NCBI GenBank assembly: GCA_020852955.1
Contig: JADYZW010000059.1
Location: 62,001-126,000 of the forward strand
Source of the DNA: Deltaproteobacteria bacterium
GTDB taxonomy: Bacteria; Desulfobacterota; Binatia; UTPRO1
Length of the DNA: 64,000 bases
Direction: 5' to 3'
Shown here in pieces: positions 47,491-54,661 of this stretch. Under the pieces are notes generated by a model, which searched no databases, was not told where the DNA came from, and worked only from the letters and a program-made list of their open reading frames with translations. Every line of letters begins with the position of its first letter. The first letter of the stretch is position 1. The translations under genes were made by a program, and so were the position numbers.

Positions 47491-48695
47491 CGACCATCGT
47501 CGTGAACGGCCCCGAGCCGCGCGCCCATCCGCCGGACTACCGGACGGCGCCGGATCGCCCCTCCCGCTCCGGGCCGGACGGCGGCGACGCCGCGCGCATC
47601 GTCGAGCTCCTGCAACGCCGGCGGCTGCTCGTGTGCGTCGGCAGCGGCGGCGTCGGCAAGACCACCACGGCGGCCGCGCTCGGCGTCGCCGCCGCACGCC
47701 ACGGCCGGCGCACGGCGGTCCTCACGATCGATCCCGCCCGCCGCCTCCGCGACGCGCTCGGCATCTCGGCCCTCGGCGGCGCCCCCCACCGGGTGCCGCT
47801 CGGGCGCCGGCCGCCCGGCGGCTCGCTCGACGCGATGGTCCTCGACACCAAGCGCACCTTCGACGAGCTCATCGAGCGCTACGCGCCGACCCGCGCCGCC
47901 GCCGAGCGCGTGTTCACGAACCGCATCTACGAGAGCGTCTCGACCGCCCTCGCCGGCGCGCAGGAGTACATGGCGATGGAGCGCCTGCACGCGCTCGCCG
48001 GCAGCGGTGACTACGATCTCCTCGTGGTCGATACGCCACCGACACAGCACGCGCTCGATTTCCTCGAAGCCCCGGAGCGGTTGATCGCGCTCCTCACCTC
48101 GCGCGCCGCCGCCATCCTGCAGAACCCGAGCGTGATCCTCGCCCGCGAGGGCTCGCGCCTTGCGCAGGCGGCGCTCGGGGCCGTGCTGCGCGGCCTCGAG
48201 CGCTTCACCGGCTTCGAGCTGCTGCGCGACGTCGCGGAGTTCGTCGGCGGTCTCGAGGAGTTCTCGGCGGGATTCCACGAGCGCGCCGCCAGCGTCGCGC
48301 GATTCCTGCGCGCGCCGGAAACGGCGTTCGTCCTCGTCACGACGCCGGAAAGCGCGCGCGTCGCCGAAACCCTGGCGTTTCACCGCGAGCTCGTCCGCGC
48401 CGGGCTGCCGTTCGCCGGCTTCGTCGTGAATCGCGCGCTGCCGCCGGGCCTACTCGATCTCCCCCCCTTTCCCGACGTCGAAGGCGCGGACGGGGCCGAC
48501 CTCGCGCTCGGCCGGAAGCTCGTCACGCTGCACCGGCGCTTCACGGCGCTGGTGCGCGCCGAGCGCGCCGAGATCGAGCGCCTGCGGTCGGCGGCACCGG
48601 ACGCGCTCGCCGTCGAGGTCCCGCTCACGACCGAGGAACCGAGTTCGCTCGCGCGTCTGGTCGCGCTGAGCGAGACCTTCGGACCGCGGCGCTGA
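47487..48695 (+). CDS. ArsA/Get3-like P-loop ATPase, subunit 2 (signature Lys missing)
   Basis: 402 residues from GTG at 47487, overlapping the previous stop as GTGA. A flexible N-terminus of about 35 residues precedes V-G-S53-G-G-V-G-K58-T: the P-loop lysine is present but the signature lysine is serine, the mirror of its partner. TIDPARRLRDALG, YDLLVVDTPPTQHALDFLEAP and VFVLVTTPESARVAETLAFH follow the ArsA-like fold. Its predicted job is as the obligate partner of the first subunit. A small helical gene follows on the other strand. Confidence 0.85.
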   Translation: MTTIVVNGPEPRAHPPDYRTAPDRPSRSGPDGGDAARIVELLQRRRLLVCVGSGGVGKTTTAAALGVAAARHGRRTAVLTIDPARRLRDALGISALGGAPHRVPLGRRPPGGSLDAMVLDTKRTFDELIERYAPTRAAAERVFTNRIYESVSTALAGAQEYMAMERLHALAGSGDYDLLVVDTPPTQHALDFLEAPERLIALLTSRAAAILQNPSVILAREGSRLAQAALGAVLRGLERFTGFELLRDVAEFVGGLEEFSAGFHERAASVARFLRAPETAFVLVTTPESARVAETLAFHRELVRAGLPFAGFVVNRALPPGLLDLPPFPDVEGADGADLALGRKLVTLHRRFTALVRAERAEIERLRSAAPDALAVEVPLTTEEPSSLARLVALSETFGPRR

Positions 48696-48763
48696 CGCAG
48701 TCCCGCGGCCGGCGGCGCCGCCTCGCGCACGCCCCAAGCGCGGCCGGCGGAACGCGGCGCCGG

Positions 48764-49114
48764 TCAGCTCGACGCCGCGTCGGACTTGGCGGGCGGGCGC
48801 CGGCGCGGCTTCGCGCGCTCGCGCTCCGCAAGCAAGCGGTCGACCTTGATGTTGAGGTTGACCAGGCTGCCCTGCAACGCCTCGATCTTCGAGAGCAGGC
48901 GATTGTAGTCGGCCTTCGACGGCAGATTCAGCAGTCCGAGCACCATCTGCATGTTCCGATCGACCTGTCCCTTGGTCTTGGCCGCACGCTGCAACGCGGA
49001 CGAGAACGCTTCGGCCATCTTGGGATTCCCGAGCAGCTCCTCGGCGAACTGCAGCAGTCTCGCCTCTCCCATCTCGACGATCCAGGAAAGGAGCGTCGCC
49101 TCACGTCGCGCCAT
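48764..49114 (-). CDS. Small helical coiled-coil protein, unknown function
   Basis: 116 residues from ATG at 49114, behind GGAGCCG. Almost entirely helical: amphipathic helices, then a coiled-coil segment NLPSKADYNRLLSKIEALQG and LNIKVDRLLAERERAK, then a basic tail. The layout recalls phasins and the small subunits of polyhydroxyalkanoate synthase, but no PHA gene is in the window and I do not assign it. It is tail-to-tail with the ArsA-like pair and divergent from a small membrane protein. Confidence 0.65.
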   Translation of the reverse strand: MARREATLLSWIVEMGEARLLQFAEELLGNPKMAEAFSSALQRAAKTKGQVDRNMQMVLGLLNLPSKADYNRLLSKIEALQGSLVNLNIKVDRLLAERERAKPRRRPPAKSDAASS

Positions 49115-49192
49115 CTCGGCTCCTCCCGATTGTCAGCGGAAAGGCCGCCGTTTATAGTGACGCGGTTTCACGGTCAAGAAAGCGCGTCGCTC

Positions 49193-49432
49193 GTGATCGA
49201 TCCCCTCCACACCGCGCTCGGCTGGCTCACCGGCCTCCGGCTCGTCGCCGCGACCCCGCTCGATTGGCCGACGCTCGCCGCCACGGCGCTGCTGGTCAAC
49301 ACCTGCGACGCGATCGTGTGTCGCATCGTCGCGCGCAACAACGGGCGTCCGCCGCGCCGCTGGCTCGCGCTCGGGTTCGTGTTCGGCGTGTGGGCCGTGG
49401 CCGCCGTCCTGGTGGCGCCGAAGCGCCGCTGA
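49193..49432 (+). CDS. Small membrane protein, unknown function
   Basis: 79 residues from GTG at 49193; a TTG at 49130 would add 21 residues. Two membrane helices (about 5-35 and 55-75) are separated by a short basic loop RNNGRPPRRW. No ribosome-binding site is clear, and the start is uncertain. It could be a small integral protein co-expressed with the ATP-grasp gene 61 bases downstream. Gene reality is supported by the hydrophobic pattern rather than by a known family. Confidence 0.5.
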   Translation: MIDPLHTALGWLTGLRLVAATPLDWPTLAATALLVNTCDAIVCRIVARNNGRPPRRWLALGFVFGVWAVAAVLVAPKRR

Positions 49433-49493
49433 CGCCGCGCCCCGGACCGACTTTCCGCTTTTTTTTCGGAGATCGTCGAGGTACGGTCCGTCA

Positions 49494-50513
49494 ATGCCGA
49501 AGCTGCGCGTGGGCGTCGTGTACGACGCGACGGACAGCGGAGCGGAGGACGCGGTCGAGGCGAAGGCGTCGCGCCGCACGCGGCGCCGCCCCAAGCACGA
49601 TCACGAAGAGATCCACGACGCCTTGAAGAAGGCCGGACACGAGCCGTTCTACCACACGCTCGACGGCACGCCGGACTCGCTGCATTCGCTCGCCACGGAA
49701 CGCGCCGATCTCTACTTCAACCTCACCGAGTCCTACGCGGGCGACGACACCAAGGAGATGCACGTCGCCGCCTACCTCGAGCTGGTCGGCCGGCGCTACA
49801 CGGGCGCCGGACCGCAAGGCCTCTTCCTCGCCCAGGACAAGGCGCTCGCGAAGAAGATCTTCGCCTTTCACGGCATCCGAACGCCCTCGTTCATGACCGG
49901 GCATCGCGGCCGCCTCGAGTGGGCGCACGACATCCATTTCCCGGTGATCGTGAAGCCCGGGCTCGAGGACGGCTCGATCGGCATCCGCTTCAGCGCCGTC
50001 GTCGGGAGCCTGAAGGAGCTGATGGAGCGCATCGACCAGGTCCACGCCGACTTCGACGGCCCCGTGCTCATCGAGGAGTACATCGAGGGCCGCGAGATCT
50101 ACGTGGCCGTGCTCGGCAATCAGGACCCCGAGGCGCTCCCGATCGTGGAGCTCGACCTGTCGCAGCTTCCCGAGGGCACGCCGCGCATCGCCGGCACCGA
50201 GGTGAAGTGGGAGGAAGGCACCGAAATCTACCGCCGGACGCAGCCCTTCTTCCCCGATGACCTCGACGAGGAGGTCGAGGCCGAGCTCAGGCAGACGGCG
50301 ATCGCCGCGTATCAGGCGCTGCGCCTGCGCGACTACGGCCGCATCGACATCCGTCTCGACGCCGAGGGCAGGGCGCACGTCATCGAGTGCAACCCGAACC
50401 CCTGGCTGCTCTCGACCGCGGAGTTCGCGAAGGCCGCCAAGAAGTCCGGCCGCTCCCACGGCGACCTCATCGCCGAGATCGTGCAGCTCGCGGTCGCGCG
50501 CCACGGGGCATGA
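49494..50513 (+). CDS. ATP-grasp protein related to D-alanine-D-alanine ligase
   Basis: 339 residues from ATG at 49494. VGVVYD at the start and the later ATP-grasp core (ALAKKIFAFHGIRTPSF, FPVIVKPGLEDGSIGI, LIEEYIEGREIYVAVLG, DIRLDAEGRAHVIECNPNPW) are Ddl-like. A Lys/Arg-rich KASRRTRRRPKH insertion follows the first strand. The C-terminal substrate side differs from true Ddl, and a real ddl lies in the division cluster at the window's right end. I infer a carboxylate-amine ligase of other specificity. The APH-like gene follows by 13 bases. Confidence 0.85.
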   Translation: MPKLRVGVVYDATDSGAEDAVEAKASRRTRRRPKHDHEEIHDALKKAGHEPFYHTLDGTPDSLHSLATERADLYFNLTESYAGDDTKEMHVAAYLELVGRRYTGAGPQGLFLAQDKALAKKIFAFHGIRTPSFMTGHRGRLEWAHDIHFPVIVKPGLEDGSIGIRFSAVVGSLKELMERIDQVHADFDGPVLIEEYIEGREIYVAVLGNQDPEALPIVELDLSQLPEGTPRIAGTEVKWEEGTEIYRRTQPFFPDDLDEEVEAELRQTAIAAYQALRLRDYGRIDIRLDAEGRAHVIECNPNPWLLSTAEFAKAAKKSGRSHGDLIAEIVQLAVARHGA

Positions 50514-50526
50514 CCGCTCGACGGCC

Positions 50527-51582
50527 GTGAGCGATTCGTCGGACGTCGCCCCGGTTCGGCCGGACGAGCAGCTCGACGCCCGCGTCGTCGCGTCGTACCT
50601 GCGCGGCAAGCTTCCGGCGAGCGATCGGCCGCTCGAGATCCTCCAGTTCCCCGGCGGCCATGCGAACCTCACGTACCTCCTGCGCTACGGCGACCGCGAA
50701 TACGTGCTGCGCCGGCCGCCGCTCGGACCCGTGGCGCCGCGCGCCCACGACATGGTGCGCGAGTATCGCGCGCTGGCGGCGCTCGGGCCCTACTACGCGC
50801 TCGCGCCGCGCGTATACGCGCTCTGCGAGGATCCGGCGGTCATCGGAGCGCCCTTCTTCGTCATGGAGCGGCGCCGCGGCATCGTCGTGCGCCGCACCAT
50901 GCCGGACGAGATCGCCGACGACCCCGCCGTCCGGCGCCGGATCGGGGAGGCCGCGATCGACGCGCTCGCCGATCTGCACGCCGTGCCGGTCGCGGGCACG
51001 CCCGTCGCGACGCTCGGCAAGCCGGAGGGCTTCGTCGCGCGGCAGATCGCCGGGTGGGCCGAACGCTGGCAGCGCGCGAAGACCGAGGAGCTGTCCGCCA
51101 TGGAAGACCTGGCGGCGTGGCTCGCGGCGCGCATCCCGCCCGCGCTCGACGCGACGGTCGTCCACAACGACTTCAAGCTCGACAACATGATGCTCGACCG
51201 GGACGATCCGGGAGGCGTCGTCGCCGTTCTCGACTGGGACATGACGACGCTCGGCGACCCGCGCATCGACGTCGGCACGCTGCTCGGCTACTGGCCCGAA
51301 GCGACCGACCCGACGGAGCGGCTCGCGATCGCCATGCAGCCGACCCATCTCGAGGGGTTCCCGACGCGCCGCGAGATCGTCGAGCGGTACGCGGCGCGGA
51401 GCGGCCGCGATCTCGGCGCGATCGCCTTCTTCGAGACCTTCGCGCTCTTCAAGCTCGCCGTCGTCCTGCAGCAGATCCACGTGCGTTTCGTGCGCGGCCA
51501 GACACAGGACGAGCGCTTCGCGGGGATGGGAGAATCCGTGCGCCGGCTCGCCGACATCGCGAGCGCGACGCGCGCGGCTTGA
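50527..51582 (+). CDS. APH-like phosphotransferase (ACAD10-type kinase family)
   Basis: 351 residues from GTG at 50527. FPGGHANLTYLLRYGDREYVLRRPP is the N-lobe with nucleotide-binding lysine-type pattern, VVHNDFKLDNMMLD the catalytic loop (HxDxxxxN) and AVLDWDMTTLGDP the metal-binding aspartate. This matches the aminoglycoside-phosphotransferase fold, specifically the acyl-CoA-dehydrogenase-associated branch that phosphorylates hydroxy-acids. No resistance role is suggested. It follows the ATP-grasp gene by 13 bases. Confidence 0.88.
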   Translation: MSDSSDVAPVRPDEQLDARVVASYLRGKLPASDRPLEILQFPGGHANLTYLLRYGDREYVLRRPPLGPVAPRAHDMVREYRALAALGPYYALAPRVYALCEDPAVIGAPFFVMERRRGIVVRRTMPDEIADDPAVRRRIGEAAIDALADLHAVPVAGTPVATLGKPEGFVARQIAGWAERWQRAKTEELSAMEDLAAWLAARIPPALDATVVHNDFKLDNMMLDRDDPGGVVAVLDWDMTTLGDPRIDVGTLLGYWPEATDPTERLAIAMQPTHLEGFPTRREIVERYAARSGRDLGAIAFFETFALFKLAVVLQQIHVRFVRGQTQDERFAGMGESVRRLADIASATRAA

Positions 51583-51716
51583 GCGCCGCGAATCTCCCCA
51601 GCACGCCACCTCGCGCGGCGGGGGCCGTGGCGTCCGCGCATCCGAGCGGGCACCGGGCCGCTTTTCCCGCGCTGCGGGCTAGGCGTCCGCGCGCGGGCTT
51701 GCTTTGCTCGAGGTCG

Positions 51717-52088
51717 ATGGACCTCGACCCCACGAGCGGCCGTCCCGGCACCGCCGGTCCGAGCCGCACGGCAACGGCGCTCGCGACCGACGCCCGCCGC
51801 GGCGTGACCCCGCCGGAGATCGAGCGCGAAGCCGTCGCGCGCACGACCGACCGCGCCCGCTACACCTCGCCGGGGCTCCGTCCCGCCGGAGACGTCACCC
51901 GCGACGTCGTGGTGCACCTCTCACAGAAGGCCCTCGCCCTCGCGAAGTCGGCAAGCAGCCCCTCGCCCCGCACCAAGAGCATCGACCGGGAGGGCGAGGA
52001 CGAGGTGCCCCGCACGCCGCGCCGTTCACCACGCGACGACGACCGCGAAACACCGCCGCCGTGCCACCACGTAGACACCCGCGCCTGA
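51717..52088 (+). CDS. Hypothetical 123-residue protein, doubtful
   Basis: ATG at 51717 opens a 123-codon frame with two parts: a Thr/Ala/Arg-rich section with TPPEIEREAVARTTDRARYT, and DVVVHLSQKALALAKSAS, then a Ser/Pro/Arg/Asp tail. The DVVVHLSQ segment vaguely recalls flagellar anti-sigma-type tails but this is not enough to name it. No ribosome-binding site is evident. Positions 51583-51716 and 52089-52233 hold nothing that I recognise. The frame could be chance in GC-rich DNA. Confidence 0.35.
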   Translation: MDLDPTSGRPGTAGPSRTATALATDARRGVTPPEIEREAVARTTDRARYTSPGLRPAGDVTRDVVVHLSQKALALAKSASSPSPRTKSIDREGEDEVPRTPRRSPRDDDRETPPPCHHVDTRA

Positions 52089-52233
52089 ACTCGCACTGCC
52101 CACACCGGCCAGAGTTCTATCGGTAGCCTCACGCTGCACTTCCCGTGGCCAGATCCTAGCGGGGAATGTTATCGAGCGCGTCCACCTTCCCTGGAGAGGA
52201 TGCCCATGCCCGATTGTCGCTGCGTTCGGCCCG

Positions 52234-52476
52234 TCACAGCGCCGCCACTTCGGCGCGGAGGCGGACGTGCATGTTTGCCGCCGCCCGCGGATCCTCGACG
52301 AGATCGAGCATCTCGTCCTCGGAGAGCGTCAGGAAGCGGCGGCTCGCGCCGCGCGTCAGCGAGATGCGAAAGACGTCCTGGGTCGAGCGCTCAGGGATGA
52401 CGACCGCGACCTCGGGATCGATCTCGTGTACGAGGGCGATGAAGCGGGTCTTGGCGGGGGCGAACTCGTCGGCCAT
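52234..52476 (-). CDS. Small conserved-looking protein, unknown function
   Basis: 80 residues from ATG at 52476, 3 bases after the stop of the PH/zinc-ribbon gene. DEFAPAKTRFIALVHEIDPEVAVVIPE followed by a helix EDEMLDLVEDPRAAANMHVRL is a small mixed alpha/beta protein. It is translated right behind the PH-domain gene, so they probably work together. No family recognised. Confidence 0.6.
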   Translation of the reverse strand: MADEFAPAKTRFIALVHEIDPEVAVVIPERSTQDVFRISLTRGASRRFLTLSEDEMLDLVEDPRAAANMHVRLRAEVAAL

Positions 52477-52479
52477 GGT

Positions 52480-52995
52480 CTAGCTCCAGGTCCAATCTTC
52501 GTCGTCGCCGGCCGTCGACTGGGCGGCGCGGGCGGCGCCGGAGTCGGCGATCGCCGCCGCGGCTGGTTCGCGCGGGGCTTCCTCGGTGAGAACGATCGGG
52601 ATGTCGGCACCGCAGTGCTTGCAGACCTGCGCCGCCGCCTTGACGGCCTCGGCGCAGCGCGGGCAGGCGCGCAGGCCGCTCAGGTCGGCCACGCCGGCGC
52701 TCAGGATGTTGCTCTGCAGCTCCTCGATCAGGTCCTTGAGCCGTCGCGCCTCGGCATTCGTGAGCCCGTGGCTGCGGAGGGGGTCGGTCCCGCCCGAGGA
52801 GTGGACGGTGACGTCCGCGAAGAGCGCGCCGCGGCTCACCGTCACCGACGACACCTGGCGCAAGCTGATGCTCTCCTCGACGGACCCGACGAACGACGGC
52901 TTGATGCGGCTCACGTGGCGGTCGGTCACCACCATCTCCGTCGGGAACACCACGTTGCCGCGCGTGAACCGGCTCGTCCGGAAGCGATGCTCCAT
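52480..52995 (-). CDS. PH-like domain protein with C-terminal zinc ribbon
   Basis: 171 residues from ATG at 52995 behind GAGGGGAGGGG. The first 90 residues look like a bacterial PH-type domain (FPTEMVVTDRHVSRIKPSFVGSV and SLRQVSSVTVSRG). About residues 110-130 form a zinc ribbon, CPRCAEAVKAAAQVCKHCG, of C-x2-C-x9-C-x2-C spacing. A flexible acidic tail ends it in DEDWTWS. Likely a cytoplasmic or membrane-proximal adaptor. The adjacent 80-residue gene is probably in the same operon. Confidence 0.7.
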   Translation of the reverse strand: MEHRFRTSRFTRGNVVFPTEMVVTDRHVSRIKPSFVGSVEESISLRQVSSVTVSRGALFADVTVHSSGGTDPLRSHGLTNAEARRLKDLIEELQSNILSAGVADLSGLRACPRCAEAVKAAAQVCKHCGADIPIVLTEEAPREPAAAAIADSGAARAAQSTAGDDEDWTWS

Positions 52996-53364
52996 CGCGT
53001 CCCCTCCCCTCGACCGGCCGCATTGTACTCGCAAGAGATGGCGCACCGCCAGTCGCGCCGCGCGCCGGTAGTGTCTCATCGGAGTCTCGGTTTGCCGCGA
53101 TGCTTCTTCGGTCGATCGGTGTCGCCGGCGGGTGGGTCCGGGAGTGCTTCGGGGAGTCGTCGGCTCGCGTGAGCGCAAGACGGAGCGGCTCCAGCCGGCT
53201 TTACGCGCCGGGACCAGCGACCCGGCGACCGTAGCAGACATCCCCGGCCCGCCTGCTTGCTGCCACCGCTCGATCGCGCGCGCGGATGAAACCGAGACAT
53301 TGCGCAGGCGCCTGGCGGAACCGTGGATGCTCGTGTACGAGATGCCGCGAAAAGGACGAGCGAC
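52996..53364. other. Intergenic stretch with no recognised gene
   Basis: 369 bases between two divergent genes. Open frames exist on both strands but none has codon, start or motif support. I see no insertion-sequence end or tRNA. AAAAGGACGAGCGAC directly before 53365 serves the downstream start. Confidence 0.5.
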
Positions 53365-54156
53365 GTGAGCGAGTTCGGCATCGACATCGAGCGCGGCCCC
53401 GCGGGCGTGGCCTGGATGGTCCTGCGCAACCCGGCGCGGCTCAACGCGGTGCGCTTCGAGATGTGGGAGGCGATCCCCGGGCTCGTCGCGGAGCTCGCGG
53501 CCGACCGGAAGGTCCGCGTGGTGGTGCTGCGCGGGGCCGGCGACGACGCCTTCGCGGCCGGCGCGGACATCTCGGAGTTCGCCACCCACCGCAAGGATCC
53601 CGCCTCCGCCGCCGCGTACGAACGGACGAACGGACAGGCCTTCGCGGCGCTGCTCGCGCTCGAGAAGCCGGTCGTGGCCATGCTCCAGGGCGTCTGCATC
53701 GGCGGAGGCCTCGCGATCGCGGCCTGCGCCGACCTCCGCATCGCCGCCGCCGACGTCCGTATGGCGTTGCCGCCGGCTCGGCTCGGCCTCGGCTACGCGT
53801 ACACCGGCGTCGAGCGGCTGGTGAGCCTCGTCGGACCCTCCGCCGCGAGCGAGCTCTTCTTCACGGCGCGCACCTACGCCGCCGACGACGCGCTCCGCAT
53901 CGGCCTCGTGAACCGGGTGGTGGCCAAAGCCGATCTCGCCGCCTTCACCCGGAGCTACGCCGAAGACATCGCCACAAACGCGCCGCTCACGATCCGCGCC
54001 GCGACGCGCGCGATCGCCGAGACCCAGCGCGATCCGGCCGCGCGCGACCTCGCAGCGGTGCGGCGGCTGATCGACGACTGCTTCGCGAGCGCCGACTACA
54101 CCGAGGGCGTCCGCGCCTTCCTCGAGAAGCGGAAGCCGAGCTTTCGCGGCGAGTGA
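53365..54156 (+). CDS. Enoyl-CoA hydratase/isomerase family protein lacking both catalytic glutamates
   Basis: 263 residues from GTG at 53365, behind AAAGGACGAG; an upstream frame start at 53323 lacks a ribosome-binding site. Crotonase fold: FAAGADISEF (first oxyanion strand) and GVCIGGGLAIAACADLRIAA (second oxyanion glycines). The two hydratase glutamates (rat mitochondrial Glu144 and Glu164) align with Ala117 and Ala138 here, so classical hydration is unlikely. Other crotonase activities (isomerase, decarboxylase, hydrolase) remain possible. It is tail-to-tail with acpS. Confidence 0.88.
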   Translation: MSEFGIDIERGPAGVAWMVLRNPARLNAVRFEMWEAIPGLVAELAADRKVRVVVLRGAGDDAFAAGADISEFATHRKDPASAAAYERTNGQAFAALLALEKPVVAMLQGVCIGGGLAIAACADLRIAAADVRMALPPARLGLGYAYTGVERLVSLVGPSAASELFFTARTYAADDALRIGLVNRVVAKADLAAFTRSYAEDIATNAPLTIRAATRAIAETQRDPAARDLAAVRRLIDDCFASADYTEGVRAFLEKRKPSFRGE

Positions 54157-54203
54157 GGAACGCCGCGGCGCCGGGGCGCGCGCGCCGCGCGGGGCGGGAC
54201 GGC

Positions 54204-54247
54204 GCGAGGCAGCGCGGCGGACGCCGCGAGGCGGCGCGGCGGACGCC
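54204..54247. repeat. Tandem 22-base repeat, two copies
   Basis: Positions 54204-54225 and 54226-54247 are identical at 21 of 22 bases. Each contains a small GCGGCG-GA-CGCC hairpin. They lie between the convergent crotonase and acpS genes and may act as a bidirectional terminator. Confidence 0.7.
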
Positions 54248-54259
54248 GCGACACCCGGA

Positions 54260-54661
54260 TCAGGCGACGGGGTCGCCCTCGGCGATCGCCTGCGCGACCG
54301 CGACCTCGCGGGTGTGGCTGAGCGCCAGGTGGAAGCGCGCGACTCCGGCGGCGCCCGCGGCGGCCGCGCCCTTACCGTGCAGGCGGAGCGTCGGGCGCCC
54401 GTCCTCCGCGCGCACGACCTCGACGTCGAGCCAGCCGATGTGACGCCCCCAGCCGAGCCCGAGCGCCTTCATGACCGCCTCCTTGGCGGCGAAGCGGGCG
54501 GCGTAGCTCTGGAATCGGCCGGCGCCGCGCGCCTCGCAGTCGCGCTGCTCGCCCGCGGTGAACACGCGCGCCTTGAAGCGCGCGCCGGTCGTCGGCTCCT
54601 CGAGCGCCGCCCGCACGCGCGCCACCTCGGCGACGTCGACGCCCGTGCCGACGATCGCCAT
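54260..54661 (-). CDS. acpS: Holo-[acyl-carrier-protein] synthase
   Basis: 133 residues from ATG at 54661, overlapping the radical SAM stop by one base (TGATG). GTGVDVAEVARVRAAL (metal-binding Asp) and FAAKEAVMKALG (Glu and Lys of the second motif) are the AcpS signatures. It moves 4'-phosphopantetheine from CoA onto acyl-carrier protein. The normal partner pdxJ is not seen; here it is coupled to a B12-type radical SAM gene. Confidence 0.94.
   Translation of the reverse strand: MAIVGTGVDVAEVARVRAALEEPTTGARFKARVFTAGEQRDCEARGAGRFQSYAARFAAKEAVMKALGLGWGRHIGWLDVEVVRAEDGRPTLRLHGKGAAAAGAAGVARFHLALSHTREVAVAQAIAEGDPVA

Noticed and set aside
49494..50513. ATP-grasp gene as the main D-Ala-D-Ala ligase
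   Set aside because: A conventional ddl end sits in the division cluster at 63793-64000; the substrate side of this protein differs.
52996..53364. Possible insertion-sequence remnant in the longest gene-free stretch
   Set aside because: No inverted ends, no target duplication and no transposase motif in any frame.
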